64,000 nucleotides of DNA from Anaeramoeba flamelloides. Its lineage: Eukaryota; Metamonada; Anaeramoebidae. The translations under genes and the position numbers were made by a program. A model generated the notes under the pieces. It saw only the letters and a list, made by a program, of their open reading frames with translations, did not search any database and had not been told where the DNA came from. Shown here piece after piece: positions 24,655 through 35,789 of the stretch (positions are counted from its first letter, which is position 1; every line of letters starts with the position of its first letter). The stretch covers positions 1,054,501-1,118,500 of the forward strand of contig JANTQA010000051.1 of NCBI GenBank assembly GCA_027625915.1, given 5' to 3'.

Positions 24655-27221
24655 TTGCAACTAAGACTTTATTTTTTTGAATATGGAAATAATTCAATAT
24701 TTTGAAGTAAACTTTTTCAAAAAAAATGAATTTATTTTTTAGATTTTTGTTGGTTTTATCAGAAAACATTTCAAACACTGAGTTTCAGTAAATCATTTGT
24801 TCCATCATACAGTAATATTTTGAGAGATTTTTTTACTTTTTTCATACCTTCTAAAGTCAGGGCAATTAAAAGGGCTTTTATGAATTGATATCTCCAGTTT
24901 TTAAAAAGAATTTTAAAACCGGCAACTTTGTTGGATCAGCTTTTGGTGACAACAAAGTTAAAGATTTCAAATATTTTATTGAGTGTAGTCTCAGAACTTT
25001 ATATATTAGATACAAGAAGTTCAAAAGTATGAAAATCTTCCAAGAAACCCCCAAAATGAAAATTATTTCAATCATATCAAATTTATTTTTCTTTTTTTTT
25101 TAAAAAAGATAACAATCAATAATTAAATTAATTTTTATTTCTCCCTTATATAAAAAGTTTTGACTAGGTCTTTTATTGCCCTTTTGATCACTATTACCAA
25201 ATAACAATTCTTTATTGAAATAAATATTCATCGAAAGATTATATTTTCTTTTTTGAAATAATTCTTTTGGATAAACCAAAAAAACTGATTTATCCAACCT
25301 ATTGCAAAAATGTTCGTATTATTTTAATAAAGGTAGTTATAATAATTAAAGTTTTAGAGTCATTTAAAAATTTTAACTAGAAATTGTATTTTTGTTTTAC
25401 TATGAAATTTGATTTTTCAATAAAATATTCTAAAAGATAAACGGAAAAAGTACTTGTACTTTGAAAATACAAAATTAATTATTAAATTCCAAATATGATT
25501 CAAATTATTTTAACAATTCTTGTGAGTCAGGATAAACAATTTGTTTAAAAAAATTTTCAAAATTGTAAAAATTTTTTTAAATTTGTTTTTGGAAAAAACA
25601 ATCAAAAATTTTCATTTTTACATTTTCTTTAAAGATTTCTATTTTTATTTTAATTATTTAAATTGAAACTTTTATTACAGTATTAGTAATTCAAAATCCA
25701 ATACCTTGATTTAAAAATAATAACAATCAAATAATATTGTTAATTTTCTGATAAAATAAATAAATAAAATTATATATTACTGAGAAATTTTCAATTTTTT
25801 TTAGATAAATTTGTAATAAATATAAAATCAAGTGAAATTTTTGGATTTTTCAATCTAAAGTAATTATGATCGAGGAAAATAAATTTTGATGCATGGTCTC
25901 TTATCCAATAATTTTGTTTATATTGTCTCTAGATTTTAAAAAGTTAAAAAATAAAAAATAGTAAAAAATAAAAATAAAAAAATCAATTATTAATCTGACC
26001 AATATTATTAGCCAAATGATTTAAATTTGAAAAAAAATCTTGTTGAAAAAATTGTAAAATTTTGCAATGAAAAAAAATTAATAATTTAATTTTACAATTT
26101 TTTAATTTATATTTTTTTTGACTTTTTAAATTATTTAGAATCAAATATATATATATATTACCATTAAATAGTAATCAGTAAATAAAACAAATTTTATCCT
26201 GTAATGTCAAAATATCTTTTGTAATGAATAAATTATTTAATAAAGTATTTTAGAAATATTGGCTTACAAAGGCACCCGAAATTTTTCCAGTAAAGTATGA
26301 TGTGTTTTAAATGTTAAAACTAAGAAGTTTTTGATGTCTAGACAAACTTTTCAAAAAAAAAAAAAAAATTTATTTTGACAAAATTTTTAAAAATAATAAA
26401 ATCACAATAACCAAAAAAAAATTCCCAATGTTGAAAAATTTTTTTTGAATTATTTCTTTAATGTAGGTAACTCTACAATTTTTATTGATAAATTTTTCTT
26501 TCTAAGACAATTTTTTATAAATCCTCTATCTTATTGTCCTTTTATAACAACTCAAATTAAATATTTTATTTCGTGGGGAATTGATATTATTTGAGGTTTT
26601 AAGGGGTATATATATATATATATATTGGTAATGTTGGTTTTTCTATTATTTGTATTATATTGTTTTAATTTAAGAATTGGTTATATATATATATTGAGTT
26701 TTGGTCATACTACGACTGTCTAGGTATATAAAAATTTTATTAAACTCATCAGCAATTGTCTGTAAAAAATCCAGTTTCTAATTTTCTTGATTATTTTTTG
26801 GATTTCTTTTTTTTTTTGATATATTAAGTAAAATTTAAATTGAAAAAAAAAAAAGGAATTTGGTTAAAAGGAATTTAATATATTATATTATGACCAAAAG
26901 AATTAGAATAGAAAATTGGAAAAAGTAAGTTTTCTAATTGGAAATGATTTAATTTAATTGTCAATATTAACCAAAATGAAAAATATTTCCAATATTTTTA
27001 TAAGATAATAAGATATTCAATCAAAATTACAGTATTTTAATTATAGTAGCTCATATTTTAATTAAATAAAATTCCTCATTTCATCAAAAGGGTTCTAGAT
27101 GATTTTCTTTTTAAATTAAATACTTTATTTAAACTTTTAAATTGTACACAAATATTTAAAAAAGTTCCGTTTTTTAAAGAAAATCCATAAATGTGAAAAA
27201 TTACAAAATTTAGTTATAATA
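24655..27221. other. intergenic with an ambiguous coding-like island near 24880-25310
   Basis: From 25297 down to 25100 the minus strand is open (no ATG at the 5' end) with protein-like composition, including FLVYPKELFQKRK and LFGNSDQKGNKRPSQNF, after a CAATAG acceptor. From 24885 to 25103 the plus strand is open (FKTGNFVGSAFGDNKVKDF). The two cannot belong to one gene and neither matches a family I know. They could be exons of a small gene or relics of one. The rest is A+T-rich with (TA)n runs near 26146, 26608 and 26686. Confidence 0.35.
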
Positions 27222-27751
27222 AACTAGATTCCAAAATCTTGGACACAGTTTAAACAGTTGAAAGAACATCATTACTGCACTTTAAATTCAATTTGGAAAG
27301 AATTTTGATTTTACAAACTATTTCATTTTTTGTCTTTTTTGTTTTGTTTTCATTTCCTTTTTTTGCCAGTTACGTAATCTGTTTCGTTAGATCTGAGAAT
27401 TTTTTTCAATGGTTGATAGAAGGTTAGTGTTGAGTTTGTTAAATTGGAAAATCACATATAATCAGTTGATGATATCTTATCATTTGATCGATCAACAATT
27501 GTTGCTAAAATTTCAACAAATTTACGAATACATTTTTTGTTCCGCTCGTTTCATAATTTTGGACACACCTGTTTTTATTTTTGAGTTTTATATTTTTTTC
27601 TTTTATTTGGATTAAAATGATTACTTAGTAAAACATTAATAATGAGCAACTTAAATGTTGTTTTATATTAGGTTTGGAAAAATACAATAAATTGGGTTTT
27701 TTTTTTGCCTATTTTTGATTTTGGGTGTGTCCAAATTTTTGGAATGGGGTT
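27222..27751 (-). mobile_element. Tc1/mariner-type MITE, copy 2
   Basis: Flanked by TA on both sides. The inverted repeats are AACTAGATTCCAAAATCTTG on the left and, as complement, AACCCCATTCCAAAAATTTG on the right, each continuing into GACACA. This 530-bp copy is the reverse-complement counterpart of 10570-11116. TTATAATAAA also occurs just outside both ends, probably by chance. No conserved ORF; non-autonomous. Confidence 0.85.
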
Positions 27752-29272
27752 TACATTATAATAAAGCAGAATTAATTTATGAGTAAATGAGAGACTTATT
27801 TTTAATTTTATTTGGAAAAGGCATATGTCAAAATGAATATAATTTATTTATTTTAATTTTTAATTTTTAATCAAATAGAAAAATCTTTTTTAAAAAAAAT
27901 AATTTTACAGTTCAAGATTATGGATCAAATTTATATAATTATAGAGAAAAAATCAAAAACAAAAAAAAAACAACCAATACTATTTTTTAAAATAATATTT
28001 ATAATGAAAACCATAACAATGATTCTCAATTTGAAAAAAATTAAAAAATTATTATAATATTTTGTGATTAACAAGAAGGATTTCAGAAAAAACAATTATA
28101 ATTCGAAATTTTACAAAATAATGGGACAAAAATTTTCAATATAAACTCCATTTCACTCAAAGGGGACAAAGTTGAAAATTTCACTTTTTTATTATAATCA
28201 ACCAAACTTGTATTGTTTAGAAATAAGGGCAACAATAAACTTTAGATTTAAGTTGAGATTCATAAAAGAAATACCTGAACAAACCTTAAATTTCAAATAA
28301 AAAAATTTCAATAAAATTTTTGGAAACTTTCATTGGAATGTCTAGTACAAAATTTCACAAATTTCTTTAGGAAATTAAAATTGTTGACTATAAGATTTTT
28401 TAATTGTAAAAATATTAATTTTAAAAGAAATTACAAAGCCACAATATTCTGAATGTTAATTTGGGAGTTTCAAACATTTTTTTTTCAAATTCACTTTATT
28501 TTAAAAAAAGAAAAGAAAAGGAAAAAAAAAGAAAAATAAAAAAATTGAAAAAACAAAAAAAAAAAATTTGAGTAAATGAGAAAAAATGTTCAGATTCTAA
28601 AATTGAAAATTTATTTTGAGTGGAATAATGAATTAAACTAGGAGAATATGTTCTAATTCTTCAAGAAAACAGTGTTCCTTTGACTTAAAAAGAGTTTAGT
28701 TCTCTCTCTAATAACATAAAGATCAATGTTGAATTGAACTATTTATTTATTATGATTCATCAATGTAATAATTTTTGAATTACTATTTTACAAAATGAAT
28801 CTCAAAAAATTTGAATAAACAATCAGAAAGAAATCATAAGAAGATGTTAAATTTGTAAAATTATTGTGAAACAAATTTCCAAGTCATTAGTACAGGTATG
28901 AATTTAATAATGTTAATCAATATAAAATATTTCTCTATTTACTGGTATTTTTAAAATAATTAAATATTTTTTTTTGTAAATTGGAATCTAAAATTCATTA
29001 AATGGAACAATGGTTGAAAGTGTGTAAACTATTTTGATATAATGAATTTTTCAATAAACCAAAATTTATTGTTTTTGTTAAAAATTATCTTTTGGTGAAA
29101 AATTCAAAAGAAAACACTGTTCCTATTTTTATTTTTATTTAAAAAATCAAAATGAAAATGTCTTTTAGAATTTTTCAATAAAAGGCTTTTGAGAAAGTGA
29201 AGCTAAATTATAAATGTAAATATACAAAAAAAAAAAAAATATTAAAACACAAAAACATCAAAAATAAAAAAC
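27752..29272. other. intergenic, no gene seen
   Basis: A+T-rich DNA downstream of the penicillin-acylase-family gene. Homopolymer and A-rich tracts only. Confidence 0.6.
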
Positions 29273-31906
29273 TTATTTATTTTTTCGATGATTCTTACTT
29301 TTTACAATTTCCATTATTTTAAAAACTATTTGGGAATTTTGAAAAAATTTTAATTGATTTGAAAACCAAATTGTTTGGTGCATATTATTTTTTATTAGAT
29401 TATTCCAGCCATTATCATAATATGCACTGTAAGGGTTTTCGGAATTGCCCGTGTTTAAAATCATTTTTGATTTACTACAATCTTGTAAATCGAAAAATGA
29501 TTTAATCTGTGTACAAATTTTTGTATTTGGGAAATACAAATAATTATATTGAAAATTGTTTTGAAATAGAGTATTGTGTGTAATTTTTTTAGTGTGGTAA
29601 ATTCCTGGCAGAATATTTGATATAAATGAAATAGGGTGATTTAATTGGAAATTCGTAAAATTATTCACCTTCTTCTTATTATTATGGATCTGGTTAAAAA
29701 TTTTTTTAAATTCTTTATCAATAAATTTAATTGAATTTTCAAAAAAAGAATGCAGTAGTTTTTCATCTGTTAACCAATTTGTGTTTTGGATGTTTTTTAT
29801 TAACTGGTTTAAGAACCTATATTGGATGTTTTGAAAAAGACTATTTTGAGAAATATTAATATTTATTAGATTATTGAATATTAAATTAAAGAAATCAAAA
29901 TCTATGTATTGGATAAAAACAAATTCCAAAAGCTTTTTCGTGAATAATGGATAAATTGTTGCACCAAAGGAATTATTTTTTAGCAATCCGTCCCAGTTTT
30001 TAAATTTTTCCCAGAATAATTTAACTTTGGGATTTTTATTATTAGTAAACCAGTCATTATAATTTTGTTTTAAGATTTTAATTAATTGTGTTCCTTGGTA
30101 TGATATTAAATTATGATTAATAAGCTCTTCAAACTTTTCTTGATTAATTTTATTTTCTTGATCGTGCATTTGATCTTCATAAAGATATGCATAATGCTTT
30201 AGGGATTCTTTGCATAAATTATTGGTCTGATTAATTATTATACCAGATTTTGGATTTTTTTTAAACTTGTAGAAATTTGTTTTTTTGGGGGGGCAGTTTC
30301 TATTTTTTTTGGTTTGCCATCCTGGCAAAATCAAATTATTAATCAAATTGTTTGAAAATAAATTTCCATTTGAATATTTGCCAATATTTCCTTTATTGTC
30401 TACAGCTACTAAATTAAGGAAATTGTTTGGTTGGTTTTTCAATATTTCTTCTATGGAATTTAAATGATCAGCAAAAAGCAAATTAATCATAAAAGTTATA
30501 AATTCAGTGTTATGTATTATTGAGTTATAAACTAAAATTTCTTTTGCATCAAGTTTTGATTTATTTTTTTGGTTATTGTTATAAAATAATGAGATGCCAT
30601 TTGGGGTTTTCAATGATTCATATTGTAAGGGGGTTTTTCCCCCTTTAATATGGAAAGATTCTTTGATTATTCCAATATCACAAGACTCGTGGCCCTTGGT
30701 GACGTTATTTGATATTCTCTTTTCAATAAATAATTGCAAATTATCGCTTTGTTCAATGTTCAGGCAAAATGATACTTTTCCATTTTGGCCCATCGGGAAA
30801 TAAAAAACACCGGGAATTGTAAATCCATAGTAATTTAAATTATTTTTTTGACAATTTAAATGTAATTCATAAAAGGAAGTTGGGATTTTTGAATTTGAGA
30901 AAATTTCAGAATACATTAATGGAGAATTATTAAAGGTGTGCTTTCCTGAAATTAAAACACCCTTTGATTTAAAAACACTGTTATTCATAAAGGGGATCTT
31001 TAATGATTGCAACTGTTGCCTTATTGTTTTGAAATTTAAATTAAGATTTGATAAAAAATTCTTGATTTTTTCCTTTTCTTCTTGTTGTTGCTTTTCTTCT
31101 TTTTTTTCTTTTTTTTTTTCAATTTCTTCTTCTTCTTCTTCTTCTTCTTCTTCTTTTTCAATTTCAACTTCTATTTCTTCATTGTGGTTGGTGTTTTCAT
31201 TGTTTGTGACATTCTTCAAATTAAATAATTCCCTCATCATTTCTTGAGAAATGTTTTTCTTTTGTAAAAGCTCACAAATTAAGAGCTTTTCAAATAGAAT
31301 TGAATTATTTTGAAATACAAAGCATTTCGTTAAAATTAAAACATCATAAACAGTCCATATTTTTGGTTCAAATTTTAATAATTTGAATTCCATTGGCAAA
31401 GATCCCTTTAATCTTCTTCTTTTGATACAAGAATTAATCCCATTCACATATGATTGAATTAATTTTTGATGTTGTTCTGGGAGATGTTCCCACTCCTTTT
31501 GGGCATTGCCTAAATGCAGAAAGGAACGGAAAAAGAGATCACAAGAAAGCAAATTTTCTTTGTTACCAAGTATTTCTGTTAGCTGCCCTGTTGCAATCCT
31601 TCGGGACATTTCCAATTGAAAGAGCCGATCCTGCGAATGGACAAAGCCCATACCAAAAAAAATATCTTGGTTTGTCTCGCCAATGAGATGTGGTACGCCT
31701 TCAGAATCTCTTGTGATCTGAAAGCTTTGTCGTGGACCAGACTGAAGGAAAAAATTCCCTTTTAAAGTTGCCAAACTTCCCTTACACAGCCTTACAAAAT
31801 ACTTTTTTTCAAACATCCTTTTCAAAGAATAAATGACAAAATAAATTGCGACGAGGAAAGCTAGAAATAAAAGAATTTGAGCTAATTGTTCAAATAAGTC
31901 ACCCAT
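29273..31906 (-). CDS. membrane-anchored penicillin acylase family (Ntn-hydrolase, S45) protein
   Basis: Single exon, 877 residues. Residues about 8-27 are a hydrophobic membrane segment (QILLFLAFLVAIYFVIYSL), so the enzyme is probably anchored with its body in a secretory or outer compartment. Family landmarks in order: RDSEGVPHLIGET and GMGFVHSQDRLFQLEMSRR (66-103, like the HAQDRLWQM region), GVLISGKHTFNNSPLMYSE (316-334, like W-x-V-S-G-x-x-T-x-x-G-x-P-L), FTIPGVFYFPMGQNGKVSF (like GATIPGLPGVVIGRN), VAVDNKGNIGKYSNG (like ADRDGNIGY), the LPGW motif, and GNSENPYSAYYDNGW near the C-terminus. Alignment by eye puts the autocatalytic nucleophile Ser at 314 (FKSKG), where the usual Asn after Ser is Lys. 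An extra acidic, poly-Glu insert occupies about 240-282, just before the expected self-cleavage site. Members hydrolyse amides such as N-acyl homoserine lactones or beta-lactam side chains; the substrate here is unknown and activity is uncertain. Confidence 0.85.
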   Translation of the reverse strand: MGDLFEQLAQILLFLAFLVAIYFVIYSLKRMFEKKYFVRLCKGSLATLKGNFFLQSGPRQSFQITRDSEGVPHLIGETNQDIFFGMGFVHSQDRLFQLEMSRRIATGQLTEILGNKENLLSCDLFFRSFLHLGNAQKEWEHLPEQHQKLIQSYVNGINSCIKRRRLKGSLPMEFKLLKFEPKIWTVYDVLILTKCFVFQNNSILFEKLLICELLQKKNISQEMMRELFNLKNVTNNENTNHNEEIEVEIEKEEEEEEEEEEIEKKKEKKEEKQQQEEKEKIKNFLSNLNLNFKTIRQQLQSLKIPFMNNSVFKSKGVLISGKHTFNNSPLMYSEIFSNSKIPTSFYELHLNCQKNNLNYYGFTIPGVFYFPMGQNGKVSFCLNIEQSDNLQLFIEKRISNNVTKGHESCDIGIIKESFHIKGGKTPLQYESLKTPNGISLFYNNNQKNKSKLDAKEILVYNSIIHNTEFITFMINLLFADHLNSIEEILKNQPNNFLNLVAVDNKGNIGKYSNGNLFSNNLINNLILPGWQTKKNRNCPPKKTNFYKFKKNPKSGIIINQTNNLCKESLKHYAYLYEDQMHDQENKINQEKFEELINHNLISYQGTQLIKILKQNYNDWFTNNKNPKVKLFWEKFKNWDGLLKNNSFGATIYPLFTKKLLEFVFIQYIDFDFFNLIFNNLININISQNSLFQNIQYRFLNQLIKNIQNTNWLTDEKLLHSFFENSIKFIDKEFKKIFNQIHNNKKKVNNFTNFQLNHPISFISNILPGIYHTKKITHNTLFQNNFQYNYLYFPNTKICTQIKSFFDLQDCSKSKMILNTGNSENPYSAYYDNGWNNLIKNNMHQTIWFSNQLKFFQNSQIVFKIMEIVKSKNHRKNK

Positions 31907-32429
31907 TCTTTACTAACTGAAATTATTCGTGTTGTCTTTTTTGAAAAAATGATTTTTGAATTTTGGTCAATGTTCCTTTCTTCTCATTTTCTAACCATTA
32001 ATAATAACCTAAAGTTTTCAAAGAAACGCAAATTTAAACTGTACATTTGTTTTTTATTTGATTTCCAAGTTTTTACTTTCTTACAATAAAATAATAAAAA
32101 GAAAAAGAAGCAATTAGAAAGCAATTCGTTAATTTTGATTTTGTTTAGTATTTTAAAAAAAAAAAAGTATGTACTCAAATAAGATATCAGTCTGGGAAAA
32201 GTAAAAAAGGAGTTGCGTTTAGATGGCAGACAACCCCATTATAATGATTAATTGTGAAAATCAAAAAAAAACACGAGTCTCGAACTCTCACTGTGTACCA
32301 ATTTAATAAAAGGAAAAAAGATTTTTTTTATGAAAGTCCATAATTCTATTTTATTGATTAATTGAGAAAATCCAGAGACTAGGATTAGAAAGTTTAGCTC
32401 AATTATATAGTAGGATAAAAAAATACGGG
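31907..32429. other. upstream region of the acylase gene, no gene seen
   Basis: A+T-rich. Two short minus-strand frames (31984-32178, 32248-32451) are hydrophobic and not protein-like. No feature is supported. Confidence 0.5.
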
Positions 32430-32896
32430 ACATGAAAATAATCCCGGACAAGATTTTTAATTAGTGAGTATTAGGAAAATTGTTGTGTAATGTCTTTTAT
32501 TAGCTATCAAATTCCTTTTTACAAATAATCAAATTTTTTATGAGACTAGTAATAAATCTACCTAAAGTTCATTAAAATGGGGTGTATCTAGAGAATAATC
32601 AAGTAATTGTTTAAAAACCTAAGTAGATCAACATTTTTTTGAAAAAAAATCGAGTTTTATCGAGGTTTACTAGATTTTGGAAAATGATAATTTTTATTCA
32701 TTGTTTTTAGATTCGATTGTTGGATTATTTTATGAACAAGTGTAGTTTCATTAATCATTATTCTAAGAGTGGGTGAGTTATATTTTTAAAAGTTTGATTC
32801 TTAAAAAAAAAGGAATTGATTGTAAATAAAGGAAATTACACAAAAATTTTACTAGTAGTCAAAATTAAAAAACATGTCCAGTATTATTTTCATGTC
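32430..32896. mobile_element. MITE with about 55-bp inverted repeats, copy 1 of 2
   Basis: The left end GACATGAAAATAATCCCGG is the near complement of the right end, and the match continues inward (ACAAGATTTTTAAT versus the complement ACATGTTTTTTAAT). Over its length of about 467 bp it is a direct homologue of 43280-43743: shared blocks include CTACCTAAAGTTCATTAAA, AAGTAGATCAAC and GGAAATTACACAA-like sequence. No ORF. The two copies differ at many positions and have different flanks, so they are independent, fairly old insertions. Confidence 0.8.
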
Positions 32897-33930
32897 TGGT
32901 CTTTTTTTCAGAACTTTAATTCTGATAAATTTATAATACAAAAAAAACAATTAAAACTAATCAAAGATTTTACTTCATTTTCCTTTTATTAAAATTTGAA
33001 AACTCTGCTTAAATAATGTTGGGTTTCAAGGAAGAATACTATTTTTAAACTTTTTTCCCAAACTCTGAAAATAAGGGTAAATCTGTATTTCTCAATTAAA
33101 AAAAAATAATTTTTCATTATTTTATAAAATACTAATATTTTTAATATTATTACCAAAAAAAGATCAAAGATGTTCATTATCACATGTGAATAATAATCTA
33201 ATTTCGAAGTTTTAATAACAATTTCTAAAGTAATATTTTTGGAATTCTGGAAGTGACCTTAAGTGCCGAGACATTTTTTAATTCATAAAAATAGAGAAAA
33301 TCAATGATTTTACAGTATTCTTTCTAATTCTGGAAAATTTAATTCTTGTTATTCTTTAATTTCAAAGGATTTATTGAAAATCAAAAATTTTACTTAATTT
33401 TTAAGAATTGAGTAAAAAACTTTGAAGTAAAAAAAAATGAATAAACAATTCACAAGTTATATAATAATAATAATAATATTTTTTGTTTTTTTTTTATAAT
33501 TAAGTGAATTCTTTTTGGATAATGTTGAAAATTAATTCTAATTGAATTTGATTTCTTCTTTTTTTTTTTTTTTTTTTGTTTAAAAATTAATTTTATTAAT
33601 AAATATAAGAATTAACTATTCAAAATTTGATTTCAATTTATATGAATTGTCAGTTAGATTGATAATTATTTCACTATTAGAAAATAAAAAAAAATTTACG
33701 ATACCTCTAATAACGGTATCTACACATTATCCTAGACACTCGTTGAATTTGAAGGGGAAATTTTATTCACTTGGGAATTCCCTCTTAGTCAGATTAAATG
33801 TTTATTTGACATTTTTCGCTAAAATCATTAGTCTCTATTATTTTTTTTTTTGAACCAATTTCTAAATAAGGATTCCTAATCTAGTAATATTTTTAATATT
33901 GAAAATATATAGGGTTTTTAAAATCTGAGT
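32897..33930. other. A+T-rich spacer before the LINE
   Basis: No supported gene. Contains a (TAA)n-like run near 33461-33477 and a T tract near 33560. The short frame 33647-33853 has no recognisable features. Confidence 0.5.
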
Positions 33931-33947
33931 AATTGGCTATAAATTTT
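33931..33947. repeat. 5' target-site duplication of the LINE
   Basis: AATTGGCTATAAATTTT, identical over 17 bp to 37644-37660. It marks the left boundary of the retroelement and is typical of target-primed reverse transcription. Confidence 0.85.
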
Positions 33948-34502
33948 ATTAAAATCTTTAAAAAAGAAATTCATCTTTTTAAAAAAAATGAAATCAATTA
34001 TGAAAATTTTAAAAACTGGATTAAAAAATCGATAAACTATAGCCACTTAATTAACTTTAGCAATTATACCCGCTAATACAAATACCTCATTATCGAATTG
34101 ACATACCAATTAAATAATTATTTAATAAAAAATAAATTTAAAATTAATTATTATTTAAAACCTACAACACAATATGGGTTCTCAGAGAAATATTTAAAAA
34201 AAAATATTAAAAATTATAATAGTCTAATATATGCAAACAACCTCAATAAAATAAGATTTTATTCATTCAATATTAGCTTTTTTACAATTATTGAGCTTAT
34301 CGACAGACTCCCCAGAAAAAGACTTTTATTAATTGGAAATAATATTATTGAAATATGGGATTCACGTAATATTATACAAAAAATCTTTAAATAATGTAAA
34401 AAGAAAATTCAAATTATACCAAATAGTATCAAATTCCATTTAATTGGATTAAATGGAGAAAAAACCTTTATACAAAAAGTCAAAAATAAAAATATTAAAA
34501 AA

Positions 34503-35540
34503 ATGGAGAAATTTTTTGTAAAAATTTCTTCTCTTAATATTAATGGTATATTTAAACTAAAAAAGAAAATAACAAGACTTTAAAAATTAATAAAATAAAC
34601 CAGCTAGAATCACTCTTACTGAAAAAATCAATTGATATATGCTATATACAAGAAAGAAATCTCTCAAAACCTCCTTATCTCCACCATTACTTTTGCTACT
34701 TCAAAAAAGAATATGGGGAAAATCAAAAAATGGGTGGACTGATTATCTATTTCAGAAAGTATTTTAGAAATTTCTTTGAAGAGATCATGACCAAAAACCA
34801 AAATATTATGATTATAAAATTATTTAATACTATCTTCATAAATATTTATTTGAGACATGGTAGAGAAAAAAAAAACAATTTTAAAAAGTCTCAATAAATA
34901 TTTAGAAAAATATAAAAAATTTAAAATAATATTATGTGGCGACTTCAACTTAGAACCACACGAACTTAAAAGAAAAATTAATTTAAAAAAACTAAACTTC
35001 AGAATTATTCAAAATTGTCATAACAGTAGAAAAAGAAATATTGATTACTTTGTATCAAATAAACAACAATATTATGAAAAATCGAAAGTTATTCAGACAC
35101 ATATATCAGATCATAAAATGATAATTAATTTATTCTCAATAAATACTAAAAAGGAATTAATTCCTACATATAGAGCAAAAAATAACATCAAATTTCAGAA
35201 AGAATTTACAAATTATTTTAGAATAGATAAAAATTTTTACTTCTTGAATAAAGAGAAAATGACAACTTTTAAAGAAAAATTCAAAAGCTACAAAAGATAT
35301 TTAATTAAATCAAATAACGACAATATCGAGACAACAAATTTAATTAAATCAATATTCAAAAACCCTTATTTAATAAAAAATTTAAATAGAACTAAATCAA
35401 AAAACTGGAAACTTTTACTAAAATCAATAAATATAGAATGTAACACAAACTTTAATTTTTGGAAAAAAATTAAAAAAATTCGAGGTAACTCCAAAAAAAT
35501 AATTTATTGTAAAATAATATGGAAAAATTTTAACAGTTGA
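34503..35540 (+). pseudogene. LINE APE endonuclease region, broken
   Basis: The start of the fold reads SSLNINGI (the S-x-N-x-N-G motif), followed by IDICYIQERNL (like D-I-x-x-L-Q-E-T), GGLIIYFRK, the catalytic CGDFNLEP and THISDHKMI (S-D-H). This order is diagnostic of apurinic/apyrimidinic-type endonucleases of non-LTR elements, which nick the target DNA. The region changes frame: near 34580 a stop occurs, and the segment before 34857 (IYLRHG) continues in another frame from the GDFN part. After SDH the frame stays open as a Lys-rich linker to 35540. Confidence 0.8.
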
Positions 35541-35582
35541 TGAATTAGACTATATCAAATCAAGAAAAATGCTATTTATATA

Positions 35583-35781
35583 CAGTCAGTTCCACTTTTA
35601 AGGTACAAACTTTCAACGAAATTTAAGGCACGCAAAAAAATCTCAAATTAAGACAAAAAATTCAAATTCTAGTTAAAATAAATTGTAAAAAATGAAATTC
35701 CAAATTTTGTGCCTTAATTTAAGATTTTTTTTGTGCCTTAAATTCCGTTGAAAGTTTGTGTCTTAAAAGTGAAACTGGCTG
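35583..35781. mobile_element. CAGTCAGT-family MITE, copy 1, inserted in the LINE
   Basis: A 199-bp near-perfect palindrome flanked by TA (TATA on both sides). The left end CAGTCAGTTCCACTTTTAAG is the complement of the right end, CTTAAAAGTGAAACTGGCTG, and the match continues through CAAACTTTCAACG. CAGT termini and a TA target point to a Tc1/mariner source. It postdates the LINE. Related copies: 47470-47667, 53145-53342, 53530-54422, 58543-58736. Confidence 0.9.
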
Positions 35782-35789
35782 TATAAACA

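Noticed and set aside
24878-25075. 5' exon of CNOT10
   Set aside because: Its GTATG donor cannot be joined in phase with the CNOT10 frame, and an ATG at 24654 follows an in-frame stop and gives a normal family start.
26146-26700. TA repeats as possible telomere- or centromere-like DNA
   Set aside because: They are ordinary short (TA)n microsatellites found all over the window.
30936-31247. 103-codon plus frame with poly-Ser
   Set aside because: It is the complement of the poly-Glu region of the penicillin-acylase-family gene.
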